Origin: CBDBZX01 sp965213645
GTDB taxonomy: Bacteria; Deinococcota; Deinococci; Deinococcales; Trueperaceae
DNA: 64,000 nt
Direction: 5' to 3'
NCBI GenBank assembly: GCA_965213645.1
Contig: CBDBZX010000002.1
Span: forward strand, 62,001-126,000
The notes below the pieces were generated by a model. That model ran no database searches. It was not told the origin of the DNA and worked only from the letters and a program-made list of their open reading frames with translations. Shown in pieces: positions 45,184-53,237 of the stretch. Within the stretch, counting starts at the first letter, position 1. Each line of letters opens with the position of its first letter. A program made the translations under genes and the position numbers.

Positions 45184-45966
45184 GTGAACTACGCTGACCT
45201 CTTCAGCTTGAGAGGTAAACGCGCCTTGGTCATCGGCGCGGGCTCGGGTATCGGTGAGGCGGCGGCGCAAGGGCTGGGGGCATTTGGGGCCGAGGTTATC
45301 TGTGCGGATTTGGATGAGGAGAAAGCGGCGGGGACAGCGGAAGAGGTTCGTAAAACAGGGGGAGAAGCAAAGGCTTTTTCCGTCAACCTCACGGAGCATC
45401 AGAGCGTGAAAGACCTCTTTGCTGAGCTAGATTCGCTCGATATTCTCGTCTGCACCCCTTCGGTCAATGTGAGGAAGAGGTTGCTCGAGTACACCGAGTC
45501 TGACTTTGATAAAGTGGTGAGTTTGAACCTCAAAGGTAGCTTCTTCGCCATGCAAGAGGCGGGTAGAATGATGGCGGCACAAGAAAGCGGAAGCATCATC
45601 CTCTTCTCGTCAATCCGCTCTCAGGTCGTGGAGCCGGGGCAGAGCATCTACGCAGCGACGAAAGCGGGGACGTTGCAGATGGTCAAAACGCTAGCGGCGG
45701 AACTTGGACCTCAACGTGTGAGGGTGAACGCCATCGCGCCGGGCGTGGTCGAAACACCCTTGACCGAGCAGATTAAAGCGCAACCTGAATGGTACGAGGC
45801 GTACGCGCAAAAGGGCGCATTGGGACGCTGGGCGCAGCCCTCGGAGATGGTCGGTGCAGTCGTCTTCTTGGCGAGTGAGGCGGCGTCTTTTGTTACAGGC
45901 ACGCTTTTATTCGTAGACGGAGGCTGGACAGCGGTAGACGGACGCTACGTACCGCCACTCACATGA
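45184..45966 (+). CDS. Short-chain dehydrogenase/reductase
   Basis: NAD(P)-dependent SDR oxidoreductase, 260 residues. The Rossmann motif GAGSGIG lies at about 19-25. The catalytic Ser is in ILFSSIRSQ and the Tyr-Lys pair in YAATKAGTLQM (about 155-159). The RVNAIAPGVVETPL segment and the terminal GTLLFVDGGWTAVDGRY are classical. I choose GTG 45184, immediately after the pepF stop; an upstream in-frame start at 45142 is inside pepF. The substrate is not predictable. It is part of the peptidase/transporter operon. Confidence 0.92.
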   Translation: MNYADLFSLRGKRALVIGAGSGIGEAAAQGLGAFGAEVICADLDEEKAAGTAEEVRKTGGEAKAFSVNLTEHQSVKDLFAELDSLDILVCTPSVNVRKRLLEYTESDFDKVVSLNLKGSFFAMQEAGRMMAAQESGSIILFSSIRSQVVEPGQSIYAATKAGTLQMVKTLAAELGPQRVRVNAIAPGVVETPLTEQIKAQPEWYEAYAQKGALGRWAQPSEMVGAVVFLASEAASFVTGTLLFVDGGWTAVDGRYVPPLT

Positions 45967-45970
45967 ATAT

Positions 45971-47224
45971 ATGAATATGACCGATATGACGTCTTTAGCT
46001 CGAGCCACCGCCGACGCGCTCAACCTCAAACGTGTGGTGACGCTCACCCAGGAACTCGTGCGCATCCGCAGTGTGGTTGACCCCAGCACGGGCGGGGGAG
46101 AGCAGAGCGTGGCGACGTATATCGCCAATGTCTTGCGGGAACTAGGGTTAAATCCAACGCTCGAGGAGGTCGCGCCGGGTCGCCCGAACCTCATCTGCGA
46201 CTGGCAGGGCTCGAGCTTCGACAAAAAAGAGCACAAAACGCTGATGTTCGAAGGGCACACCGATGTGGTGACGGTAGGGGACGGCTCGAGCTGGACCCAT
46301 CCCCCTTTCGACGCGCAACTCGTGGACGGACGCATCTACGGGCGCGGCGCAGCCGACATGAAAGCGGGCGTAGCAGCGGCGATTTACGCGTTGGAGGCAG
46401 TAATGAGAACCGCACCCGACCTGCCCGGACGCATCCGTCTGGGTTTCGTCGTGGACGAAGAAGGCATGATGACGGGCATCAAGCACTTCATAGAACGGGG
46501 CTGGGCGCAAGAGGTGGACGGCGCAATCGTCTGCGAGCCCGAAGAGAACGAGATTTGCCTCTTTCAAAAAGGGGCGATGCGCGTGACGGTTGAGGTGACG
46601 GGCGTCATGGCGCACGGGGCGATGCCCTACGCGGGCGTGAATCCGATTTCGGCGTTAGCGGAAATCATTCGGCGGGTGGAGGAGATAGAGGGGCTCGAGC
46701 AGTCGCGCTTAGGCAACCACCCTCACCTCGGTCTGCCCTGGTTCACCCCGACGATTCTACAAGCACCTACGAGCGGCGAAGCCCAACTCAACGTCATGCC
46801 CGAATGTGCCTCGTTAGCGCTGGATATTCGCACTCTGCCCGAACAAAACCACGATGACCTCTTGAGCGAACTTCGCAAAATTGCCCAAGAGGTCGCTCAA
46901 AAAGACGCCCGCTTGAGCGTCACGGTAGACTGCTTCGAATCACGCCCAGCAACGCAAACGCTCGAGGATGACCCCCTCGTTAAAGCTATCGAACGCGCCT
47001 ACCCCCTCGCGACGCAAAGCGCGCCCCGCTACGGCGGCGTCCCCGGCGCAACGGACGGAACCTTTCTCCATTTAGCAGGCGTACCAATTGTGACGATAGG
47101 ACCGGGAGGCCGCACTATCCCACATCAACGTGATGAGTTTGTGGAGACTGAAGCTATTATGAAAGCCGCCAAGCTCTACGCGGCCACCGCTATCACCTTC
47201 TTAGGCGAGAACGCGGTAGAATAA
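45971..47224 (+). CDS. M20 family peptidase/deacylase (ArgE/DapE-like)
   Basis: Two-zinc amidohydrolase of the ArgE/DapE/CPG2 group, acting on an acylated amino acid or dipeptide. Metal ligands: His in FEGHTDVV, bridging Asp in GRGAADMKAG, Glu in VDEEGMM (general base and ligand), Glu/Asp in VCEPEEN, and His in TIPHQRDEFVE. The dimerisation domain is in the middle (about 190-310). Length 417 is normal. It starts four bases after the SDR stop, with other in-frame ATGs shortly after. It is in the peptide cluster, so dipeptide hydrolysis is a reasonable guess. Confidence 0.92.
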   Translation: MNMTDMTSLARATADALNLKRVVTLTQELVRIRSVVDPSTGGGEQSVATYIANVLRELGLNPTLEEVAPGRPNLICDWQGSSFDKKEHKTLMFEGHTDVVTVGDGSSWTHPPFDAQLVDGRIYGRGAADMKAGVAAAIYALEAVMRTAPDLPGRIRLGFVVDEEGMMTGIKHFIERGWAQEVDGAIVCEPEENEICLFQKGAMRVTVEVTGVMAHGAMPYAGVNPISALAEIIRRVEEIEGLEQSRLGNHPHLGLPWFTPTILQAPTSGEAQLNVMPECASLALDIRTLPEQNHDDLLSELRKIAQEVAQKDARLSVTVDCFESRPATQTLEDDPLVKAIERAYPLATQSAPRYGGVPGATDGTFLHLAGVPIVTIGPGGRTIPHQRDEFVETEAIMKAAKLYAATAITFLGENAVE

Positions 47225-47228
47225 CGCT

Positions 47229-48719
47229 ATGAAAAAGTTCATACTGCTCTTCCTTTGCGTTTCGCTGGGGCTTGCGTTTGCTCAAGATGACCCGCCGCCT
47301 ACCCCCGGCGGTGAAGCCGTCGTCTCCATCGCCGCCGAGCCGCCCGGCTGGGACCCGACGGTCTCGCCGTCACAGGAAATCTCGAGGGTCATGTACCACA
47401 ACGTTTACGAAGGTCTGGTGCGCGTGGACCAAAGCGGCGAAATCGTCCCCGCTTTAGCCGAATCTTATGAAGTCTCCGAAGACGGACTCACCTGGACGTT
47501 CACCTTGCGCGAAGGGGTCAAATTCCACGACGGCAGCGACCTCGCAGCAGAGGACGTTTTAGCGCAGTTCGAACGCTTTGGAAATCCCGAGTCGGGCCAT
47601 CCGCACCCCGAATACTACGAGACGATTGAAGAGGTGAGCGCGGATGGTAATCAGGTCACGCTAACGTTGAGCGAGCCGACTTCGGGTTTACTTTTTAACC
47701 TTGCTCGAGCCGATTCCATCATCTACCCTGCGGGCACGGCGGAAACACAGCGCAACAACCCCATCGGTACAGGCCCCTTTCGCTTTGTCGAATGGATTCC
47801 AGGCAGTGAAGTTCGTTTAGAGAAATTCGACGACTACTACCTCTCCGACATCCCCTACTTAGATGCTGTGACCTTCCGCATCATCACCGACGCCAACGCC
47901 CGCTTCGCCGCGCTGCAAGCCGGTGACATCGACATGATCGGCGTCGCTTTGCCACCCGAGAGCGCCATTCAAGCTCAGGATAACCCCAACCTCAAACTGA
48001 GCACGGGCAGCAATACTACGGAGATTACGGTAGCACTCAACGGAACGCGCGAACCTTTCAACAATCCGCTCGTGCGCCAAGCGATCAGCCACGCAATTGA
48101 CAAGAGCGTTATCGTGGAGGGTGCGAACTTCGGTTTCGGTACGGCAATCAGTACCTTTGCGAGCCCCATCGAGCCGTACTTCGTGGACGTGAACCCGTAC
48201 CCTTACGATCCCGAAGAAGCGCAGCGGCTTTTAGAAGAAGCGGGCTACGGCGACGGTTTAGAGGTGAGTTTCGAACTGCCTGAGCCCTATAACATCGAAC
48301 GCCGCGCTGGAGAGGTCATCGCGCAGCAACTCAGCGAAGTTGGCGTCGAGGTGAACGTGAGCGTGGTGGAGTGGACGACGTGGTTGGAGCGTATCTTCTC
48401 GAACCGCGACTACGACATGACCATTATCGGTCACTCCGAACCCCGCGACATCGGTGTCTACGCGGACGCCGACTACTACTTCGGCTACGACAACCCCAAC
48501 GTGCAAACTCTTGTCGAACAAGCCGAGAGCGCCACTAGCGAAGAGGAGCGCACCATGCTCTACCAAGAGGTTGCCCGCACCATCGCGGATGACGCCGCCT
48601 CGGTGTGGATTTTCAACCCCGACTCTTTAATCGCCACGCGGCAAAACTTGTATGGTTTCTGGACGGATCAGCCGATTGTCTCGATTGACATGACGGAAGT
48701 TTATAAGTCGGGAAATTAA
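47229..48719 (+). CDS. Peptide ABC transporter substrate-binding protein
   Basis: Extracytoplasmic solute-binding protein of family 5 (peptide/nickel/opine type). A signal peptide with cleavage after AFA (about residue 18) is followed by the family signature WDPTVSPSQEISRVMYHNVYEGL (given only as a landmark), LAESYEVSEDGLTWTF, FHDGSDL, NPIGTGPFRF and the later SHAIDKSVIV. There is no lipobox. TAGAATAACGCT before the ATG could serve as a leaderless promoter inside the operon. Two permease genes follow; no ATP-binding subunit is in the window. Confidence 0.94.
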   Translation: MKKFILLFLCVSLGLAFAQDDPPPTPGGEAVVSIAAEPPGWDPTVSPSQEISRVMYHNVYEGLVRVDQSGEIVPALAESYEVSEDGLTWTFTLREGVKFHDGSDLAAEDVLAQFERFGNPESGHPHPEYYETIEEVSADGNQVTLTLSEPTSGLLFNLARADSIIYPAGTAETQRNNPIGTGPFRFVEWIPGSEVRLEKFDDYYLSDIPYLDAVTFRIITDANARFAALQAGDIDMIGVALPPESAIQAQDNPNLKLSTGSNTTEITVALNGTREPFNNPLVRQAISHAIDKSVIVEGANFGFGTAISTFASPIEPYFVDVNPYPYDPEEAQRLLEEAGYGDGLEVSFELPEPYNIERRAGEVIAQQLSEVGVEVNVSVVEWTTWLERIFSNRDYDMTIIGHSEPRDIGVYADADYYFGYDNPNVQTLVEQAESATSEEERTMLYQEVARTIADDAASVWIFNPDSLIATRQNLYGFWTDQPIVSIDMTEVYKSGN

Positions 48720-48760
48720 GGGATAGGGTTTAGAGGACATTCAGCCTCTGGACCCTGTTT

Positions 48761-49705
48761 ATGCTTGCTTTTCTACTCCGACGTTTCTTGGGTGCACTCC
48801 TCAGCATCTTTCTAGCGGCGCTGCTCGTCTTCTCCGCGCTGCTGCTCGTCCCCGGCGACCCCGCCCAGGCGATTTTAGGCATCAACGCAAGCCCGCAGTC
48901 TTTGGAGACCCTGCGCGAACAACTCGGACTCAACGAACCCCCGCTTACCCGCTTTGTTGACTGGTTGACAGGCGCACTGCGCGGCGACTTCGGCGAGTCG
49001 CTCAACTACCGTCAGAGCGTGGCTTCGCTGCTCGTTGCACGCCTGCAAGTTTCTATCCCTCTCGCCCTCGGAGCAATCCTGCTCGCTATCGTCATTGCTC
49101 TACCTCTTGGCATTGTGGCAGCGACAAAGCGAGGAACGTGGCTCGACCTCTCCATCTCTATCGTTTCGCAACTCGGCGCAGCGATTCCTTCGTTTTGGCT
49201 GGGGCTCATGTTTATTTTGCTTTTTAGCGTCGAACTCGGTTGGCTGCCCTCAGGTGGTTACGTGCCACTGGAGCGAAATCCACTCGGCACGCTCCGCAGC
49301 CTCACCCTTCCTGTCATCGCGCTAGGACTTGGACAAGCGGCGGTGCTCACGCGGATGACCAGGGCGGCGATGTTAGAGACCCTCTCCCTCGATTACATCC
49401 GCACAGCGAAGGCAAAAGGTCTACCCGCACGCCGCATCCTCTCCAAGCACGCCCTGCGCAACGCGCTGGTCACCCTCATTACCGTCATTGGGCTAAGTCT
49501 TTCACAGCTTCTAGTCGGCGCAATCGTCATCGAACAGGTCTTCTCACTTCCCGGTTTAGGGCAACTCGTCTTAACCGCAATCAGCACACGAGATTTCCCC
49601 CTTTTACAAGGCGAAATCCTCCTTTACTCGAGCGCGATTGTCCTCTTCAGCTTTTTAGTGGATGTGAGCTACGGACTTCTCGATCCAAGAATTCGGTACG
49701 GATAG
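48761..49705 (+). CDS. dppB: Peptide ABC transporter permease, DppB type
   Basis: Inner-membrane permease with six predicted helices, DppB/OppB family. The EAA coupling loop is visible as DYIRTAKAKGLPARRILSKHALRNAL (about residues 211-236, landmark only), and LEQLGLN-like SLETLREQLGLNEP lies near the N-terminus. LGQLVLTAISTRDFPLLQG near the C-terminus is typical. It follows the binding protein by about 40 bases. The second permease begins only about 285 bases later, because two repeat elements lie between them. Confidence 0.93.
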   Translation: MLAFLLRRFLGALLSIFLAALLVFSALLLVPGDPAQAILGINASPQSLETLREQLGLNEPPLTRFVDWLTGALRGDFGESLNYRQSVASLLVARLQVSIPLALGAILLAIVIALPLGIVAATKRGTWLDLSISIVSQLGAAIPSFWLGLMFILLFSVELGWLPSGGYVPLERNPLGTLRSLTLPVIALGLGQAAVLTRMTRAAMLETLSLDYIRTAKAKGLPARRILSKHALRNALVTLITVIGLSLSQLLVGAIVIEQVFSLPGLGQLVLTAISTRDFPLLQGEILLYSSAIVLFSFLVDVSYGLLDPRIRYG

Positions 49706-49776
49706 AAGATGGAAGATAGAAGAAAGAAAGATCAATCTTCTCTCTTTCTTTCAGTTCAACATGAGGTTGATTGCAA

Positions 49777-49952
49777 ATATTACACTGTCAGCGAAGTATT
49801 GACCCATGATGTCATTCTGAGCGGAGCGAAGTGGAGTCGAAGAATCTCTGCCCTTGCTGACTCCTCCAGCAGAGATTGCGAGACGAGACCCTTCGACAAG
49901 CTCAGGGTGACAGCAGCGAGAAGGTGTCAGTACATAGTTAACAATGCAATAT
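49777..49952. mobile_element. Family 1 MITE (176 bp), inverse orientation
   Basis: Runs ATATTACACTGTCAGCG to ATGCAATAT, the reverse complement of 39963-40138 with about 12 differences. It lies between the two permease genes of one transporter. On its right, 49953-50024 resembles the left part of a family 3 repeat, so it may have inserted into that older element. Confidence 0.85.
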
Positions 49953-50024
49953 CATCACTGTCGGCTGAGAGCAAGTCAATATTCTCTCTATGGAGAGCGT
50001 TTCTAACCAGATGATACCTGCATC
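49953..50024. repeat. Family 3 repeat fragment overlapping permease start
   Basis: On the minus strand it reads GCAGGTATCATCTGGTTAGA and ends GTGATGAT, matching the family 3 order up to the point where the family 1 MITE begins. Both candidate ATG codons of the next gene are inside this repeat. Confidence 0.65.
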
Positions 50025-50823
50025 CCGCGCCAACCTCTTACTCGGCAGTATTTTAGTCAGCACCGTTATCTTCGCGTCGCTCCTCAGCTTCGTGTGGCTC
50101 CCCTACGACCCTAACACGATGGACTTTAGCGCTCAGTTTGCGCCGCCTAGTGCCGAGCACCTCTTGGGTACAGATAACTTCGGGCGCGACCTCTTGAGTC
50201 GGGTGTTGGTGGGCTCGAGGCTCACCCTCTTCGTCGGCGTCGTGGCGGTGGGCATCGCGCTCACGTTGGGCTGTCTGATTGGAGCCGTAGCAGGCTACGT
50301 CGGCGGCTGGCTGGATGAAGTTTTAATGCGTTTAGTAGACGTGTTCTACGCTTTCCCTGCGATTCTCATGGCGCTGCTCTTAGCCGCCATCTACGGCGAA
50401 GGGACGCTCACCGCGATGGTTGCCATCGGTATCGCCAGCACACCTCTTTTTGCCCGGCTAATGCGCTCGTCGGTTTTGTCCGTTAAAAATCAAGACTTTG
50501 TCGAGGCGGGGCGGGCGCTAGGGGCGAGAGGGGGACGGGTGCTACTCCGCCACGTCCTGCCGAGCACCCTCTCGCCCATCATCGTGCAGGCGAGCCTCAG
50601 TTTGGCAGTGGCAGTTTTGGCAGAGGCGGCCTTGAGCTTTTTAGGACTCGGCACGCCGCCGCGCACGCCAAGTTGGGGGAATATGCTGCGCGAGGCGCAG
50701 GGGTTCATCGCGTTTAGCCCGTATCCCGTGTTAGTGCCGGGGTTGGCGATTGTGATGACGGTCTTGGGGTGGAGTTTGTTGGGGGATGGGTTGCGGGATT
50801 GGTTGGACCCTAAGGGACGCTGA
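49990..50823 (+). CDS. dppC: Peptide ABC transporter permease, DppC type
   Basis: Second inner-membrane permease, DppC/OppC family. Motifs: LLGTDNFGRDLLSRVLVGSR (about residues 56-75), and the EAA loop VEAGRALGARGGRVLLRHVLP, then ALSFLGLGTPPRTPSWGNML. The start is uncertain: ATG 49990 or 50011 are both in a family 3 repeat, so the first 7-11 residues (MESVSNQMIPAS) are probably repeat-derived and non-homologous. No good RBS precedes either. It forms a heterodimeric channel with the upstream permease. The operon ends here with no dppD/dppF ATPase genes. Confidence 0.92.
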   Translation: MESVSNQMIPASRANLLLGSILVSTVIFASLLSFVWLPYDPNTMDFSAQFAPPSAEHLLGTDNFGRDLLSRVLVGSRLTLFVGVVAVGIALTLGCLIGAVAGYVGGWLDEVLMRLVDVFYAFPAILMALLLAAIYGEGTLTAMVAIGIASTPLFARLMRSSVLSVKNQDFVEAGRALGARGGRVLLRHVLPSTLSPIIVQASLSLAVAVLAEAALSFLGLGTPPRTPSWGNMLREAQGFIAFSPYPVLVPGLAIVMTVLGWSLLGDGLRDWLDPKGR

Positions 50824-50832
50824 GCCGTTAAG

Positions 50833-51000
50833 ATGAATACTATGTCCGACAAGCAAAACTCTAGTGTTAAAGATGACGAAGCTTTGAAGAGGCAAAACCT
50901 TATTGCTGGTTATGAACAGTTTGCCACTGACTACGCGGCATCAGCGGAGATGCAAAGAGAGGCTGAAGTTTGGCTTGACAAGCCGATGGAGGATGGATAG
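50833..51000 (+). CDS. Small antitoxin-like protein (55 aa)
   Basis: A 55-codon ORF below the usual size cut. The product ends in the pattern YEQFATDYAASAEMQREAE..WL..PMEDG, which resembles the C-terminal toxin-binding tails of MazE/RHH-type antitoxins; the DNA-binding half would be very short or missing. No MazF-like gene follows. It may be an orphan antitoxin or a decayed remnant. It starts ten bases after the permease stop and lies at the edge of an accessory island. Confidence 0.45.
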   Translation: MNTMSDKQNSSVKDDEALKRQNLIAGYEQFATDYAASAEMQREAEVWLDKPMEDG

Positions 51001-51077
51001 GGCTCGAGCTTGATCACAAACCACAAACCCATCTAGGGCTCTAACGCTAAAACCGTTGATCAAAGGAGGGCATCAAA

Positions 51078-51299
51078 ATGACTCAACCCATCATCAACCG
51101 AGACCCAGAAATTCTCGGCGGGACGCCCGTCTTTATGGGAACGAGGGTTCCTGTAAGCGCAATCTTCGACTATTTGGAGGCAGGCGACAGCCTCGACGAA
51201 TTCCTAGACGATTTCCCTAGTGTGTCACGCGCTCAAGCTCTGGCGCTGCTAGGGGCAGCGAAAACGCACTTTACCGGCGTAGATGAAGCTGCTGCTTGA
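51078..51299 (+). CDS. DUF433 protein, probable antitoxin
   Basis: 73-residue DUF433 protein. The domain pattern is RDPEILGGTPVFMGTRVPV (about residues 8-26), then IFDYLEAGDSLDEFLDDFPSVSRAQALALL, a small helix-turn-helix fold. DUF433 genes commonly precede DUF5615 PIN-like genes, as in VapB45/VapC45, and are taken as their antitoxin. AAGGAGG gives a strong RBS. It overlaps the next gene by 17 bases, which supports coupled translation. Confidence 0.88.
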   Translation: MTQPIINRDPEILGGTPVFMGTRVPVSAIFDYLEAGDSLDEFLDDFPSVSRAQALALLGAAKTHFTGVDEAAA

Positions 51300-51609
51300 C
51301 GAGCAGATGCCGAGAAAATTGGGCAGGTACTTTCCAGAGAGATTTACGGTAGATACAGTGCAGTCCCTTAGCTGGAAAGGCGTTAAGAACGGTGAACTGC
51401 TCCGCTTAGCTGCGTCGCAGGGGTACGTTGCCCTTATCTCGGCGGATAAGAACATGGAGTATCAGCAGAATTTGTCAGATTTGCCAATCTTTGTTGTCGT
51501 ATTGCACGTCAAGCGTTTAAGAATTGAAGATTTGGCTCCGCTCATTCCTGCTGCGCTCGAGAGGTTGGCTTCGCTATCCGAGCCAACTTTTATTCGTGTC
51601 GGCGCATGA
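51283..51609 (+). CDS. DUF5615 PIN-like protein, probable toxin
   Basis: 108-residue protein of the DUF5615/Mut7-C-like PIN group. The acidic residues expected of the fold are seen in MKLLLDEQMPRKLG (Asp 6), NGELLRLAASQGYVALISADKNM (Glu about 42, Asp about 59) and the strand LPIFVVVLHV. It is the presumed toxic nuclease partner of the DUF433 protein, by family knowledge. The pair appears intact. The target is unknown. Confidence 0.85.
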   Translation: MKLLLDEQMPRKLGRYFPERFTVDTVQSLSWKGVKNGELLRLAASQGYVALISADKNMEYQQNLSDLPIFVVVLHVKRLRIEDLAPLIPAALERLASLSEPTFIRVGA

Positions 51610-51682
51610 CTTCAAAGGTTATACGGAGTTATGCTCGCCACAGATGGTAAGTTCAAAGCCTACTCGGAAATCTTTTGAGACT

Positions 51683-52357
51683 TTAGGGCTCGAGCTTCAA
51701 AAAAGCAACCTCTAACCCATATCTTCTATGCGAAGGCCCACCCCGCTCGCTCTTCTTTTCGTAACGTCCCCAGACCTCGTAAAGCTCACGTTGCAACGCT
51801 CTCGCGTCCTCATCCAAGAGGTAAAGCTCGCTGAAGAACTGTCTACCGATAGGTAGAGAGGGGTCGTTGAAGTCGGGCAAGCTCACCTCGGCGTCGAGCG
51901 CGGATTCACGCCACACTTCGCCCTTGGGGTGACGGTAGATGCGCTGTCCTTCCCAGCCGAATTCGCGCAGCAAACGCGCCATCGCGGGGACTATCTCTAT
52001 TCCGTTTGCAAGGCGCATTTCAGCGATGCGCTCCTCGAGCCCCGCGTAAGGCGTCACCTCAAAGGGAACAAAGTAAGCGTCCGACCCTGAGCGGTAGTGC
52101 TTGATAGGGCGTCCCGCCCGCTTCTCCTCTCGTACGACTTTCAAAAGCCCTACCTTCAAAAAGACCTTAACGCGGTAGAGCATTGTGTCCACGTTACAGC
52201 CGACCTCTTCCGCCGCCGCTGTGACTGTTCTGGTTTGGGCAATGAAAGGTTCGAGGTAGTGGAAGCTCTTGGGGTCGGAGAGAAGCCGCGCTTGTTCGGC
52301 GTCGCGGACGACGCAGAACGCTTCCGCAGGGGGTCTACCGGAATTGTGCTCTGCCAT
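51683..52357 (-). CDS. Winged helix-turn-helix regulator, ArsR-like
   Basis: 224-residue protein with an N-terminal winged helix-turn-helix (about residues 22-90: ARLLSDPKSFHYLEPF, then TVTAAAEEVGCNVDTMLYRVKVFLKVGLLKVVREEKRAGRP as the recognition and wing segment, quoted by landmark). The remaining 130 residues contain a helical domain with no ligand motif I recognise. Probably a transcription regulator of the ArsR-like type. It is divergent from a 57-codon ORF, which may be its target. It lies in the accessory island. Confidence 0.78.
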   Translation of the reverse strand: MAEHNSGRPPAEAFCVVRDAEQARLLSDPKSFHYLEPFIAQTRTVTAAAEEVGCNVDTMLYRVKVFLKVGLLKVVREEKRAGRPIKHYRSGSDAYFVPFEVTPYAGLEERIAEMRLANGIEIVPAMARLLREFGWEGQRIYRHPKGEVWRESALDAEVSLPDFNDPSLPIGRQFFSELYLLDEDARALQRELYEVWGRYEKKSERGGPSHRRYGLEVAFLKLEP

Positions 52358-52386
52358 TTCAAGTAAAAGCCTATCACACTAGGGGT

Positions 52387-52560
52387 ATGAATAACTCACA
52401 GATTCGATATGCCAGGGAGGTTGCTAAAGACTACCAGCGCGAAGCTGAGCGGCAGCGGCTCGCCCAGCTTGCACTCACACCTCTCTGGAAACGAACCTTA
52501 CAGGACTTCAGTCTGATTGCGCACCTCGCTTCACTCGTTGAGTGGATTCGGGGAGGCTAA
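52387..52560 (+). CDS. Small basic helical protein (57 aa)
   Basis: Short ORF beginning MNNSQIRYAREVAKDYQREA; the product is a charged, probably two-helix protein ending SLVEWIRGG. No family recognised. It diverges from the winged-helix regulator with only 29 bases between starts, and its stop is two bases from the converging nuclease gene, so the ORF fills the whole gap. Coding status is plausible but unproved. Confidence 0.45.
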   Translation: MNNSQIRYAREVAKDYQREAERQRLAQLALTPLWKRTLQDFSLIAHLASLVEWIRGG

Positions 52561-52562
52561 GT

Positions 52563-53237
52563 TTAGCTGGAGGAGTTCTCTAGCTGATCATTCAAAAGAC
52601 GTTGGATAACTTCCAACAAGTTTTGTACCCGTACTTGGCTTATACCCTCTGGCTCAACCCGAAAACCGTGCGCTACCTCATTTCGGAGCCTCAGAGCGTC
52701 TAAGAGAGTTTGATAGTCTTCTCGAGAGAGGACGCCCTCAACCGTGAGCCGCTCGAGCAGGTAGTTCGGGCCGCGCTTCTCCAACGTAATATCCTCACTG
52801 AACGCCAATAGCCGCAAGGTCGCTTCAACGACTACCCAGCCGCGCAGCAGGGCAGCTTCGGTGAAGTTCTCTTTGAGGAGCGTATCAACTTCTGCAATTG
52901 TATGGGTGATGTCTTTTTCATTTAGTGACCGTGAGAGTTCCTCGTTGGTTGGTCGCTCGGGGTTAATAACGATAAGCTCGAGCGTCCAGCCAGGGTGCCC
53001 TTTCACCACCTCTGCTAATTGATACATTTCGTCGGATTGAGCAAGTTCAGGTCTTGATCTAAGCTCAATCACAACAGATTCACCGTTCTTACGCGCTAAA
53101 GCGTCGAGTCGGTAAGCAGCTAAAAAGTCAGGTAGATGCTCTTTGCCAGGACTGACAATAACGTCATAACCGTTGTTATGGTATTCAGTTACGATCTCTT
53201 GAATACGTTGTTGTTCAAGGGTTGTAACGTTCATCAA
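52563..53237 (-). CDS. Predicted nuclease (REase AHJR-like) with HepT-like tail
   Basis: 224-residue protein in two parts. Residues 8-105 match the restriction-endonuclease-like AHJR family as I know it: GYDVIVSPGKEHLPDFLAAYR, then DALARKNGESVVIELRSRPEL, where Asp and the E-x-R/K motif would be catalytic. The C-terminal half (about 125-210) is helical, with LRLRNEVAHGF resembling the RX4-6H core of HepT/HEPN domains. The gene overlaps the RusA-like remnant by four bases (ATGA), so they were one unit. Function is inferred; DNA or RNA cleavage in stress or defence is possible. Confidence 0.72.
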   Translation of the reverse strand: MMNVTTLEQQRIQEIVTEYHNNGYDVIVSPGKEHLPDFLAAYRLDALARKNGESVVIELRSRPELAQSDEMYQLAEVVKGHPGWTLELIVINPERPTNEELSRSLNEKDITHTIAEVDTLLKENFTEAALLRGWVVVEATLRLLAFSEDITLEKRGPNYLLERLTVEGVLSREDYQTLLDALRLRNEVAHGFRVEPEGISQVRVQNLLEVIQRLLNDQLENSSS

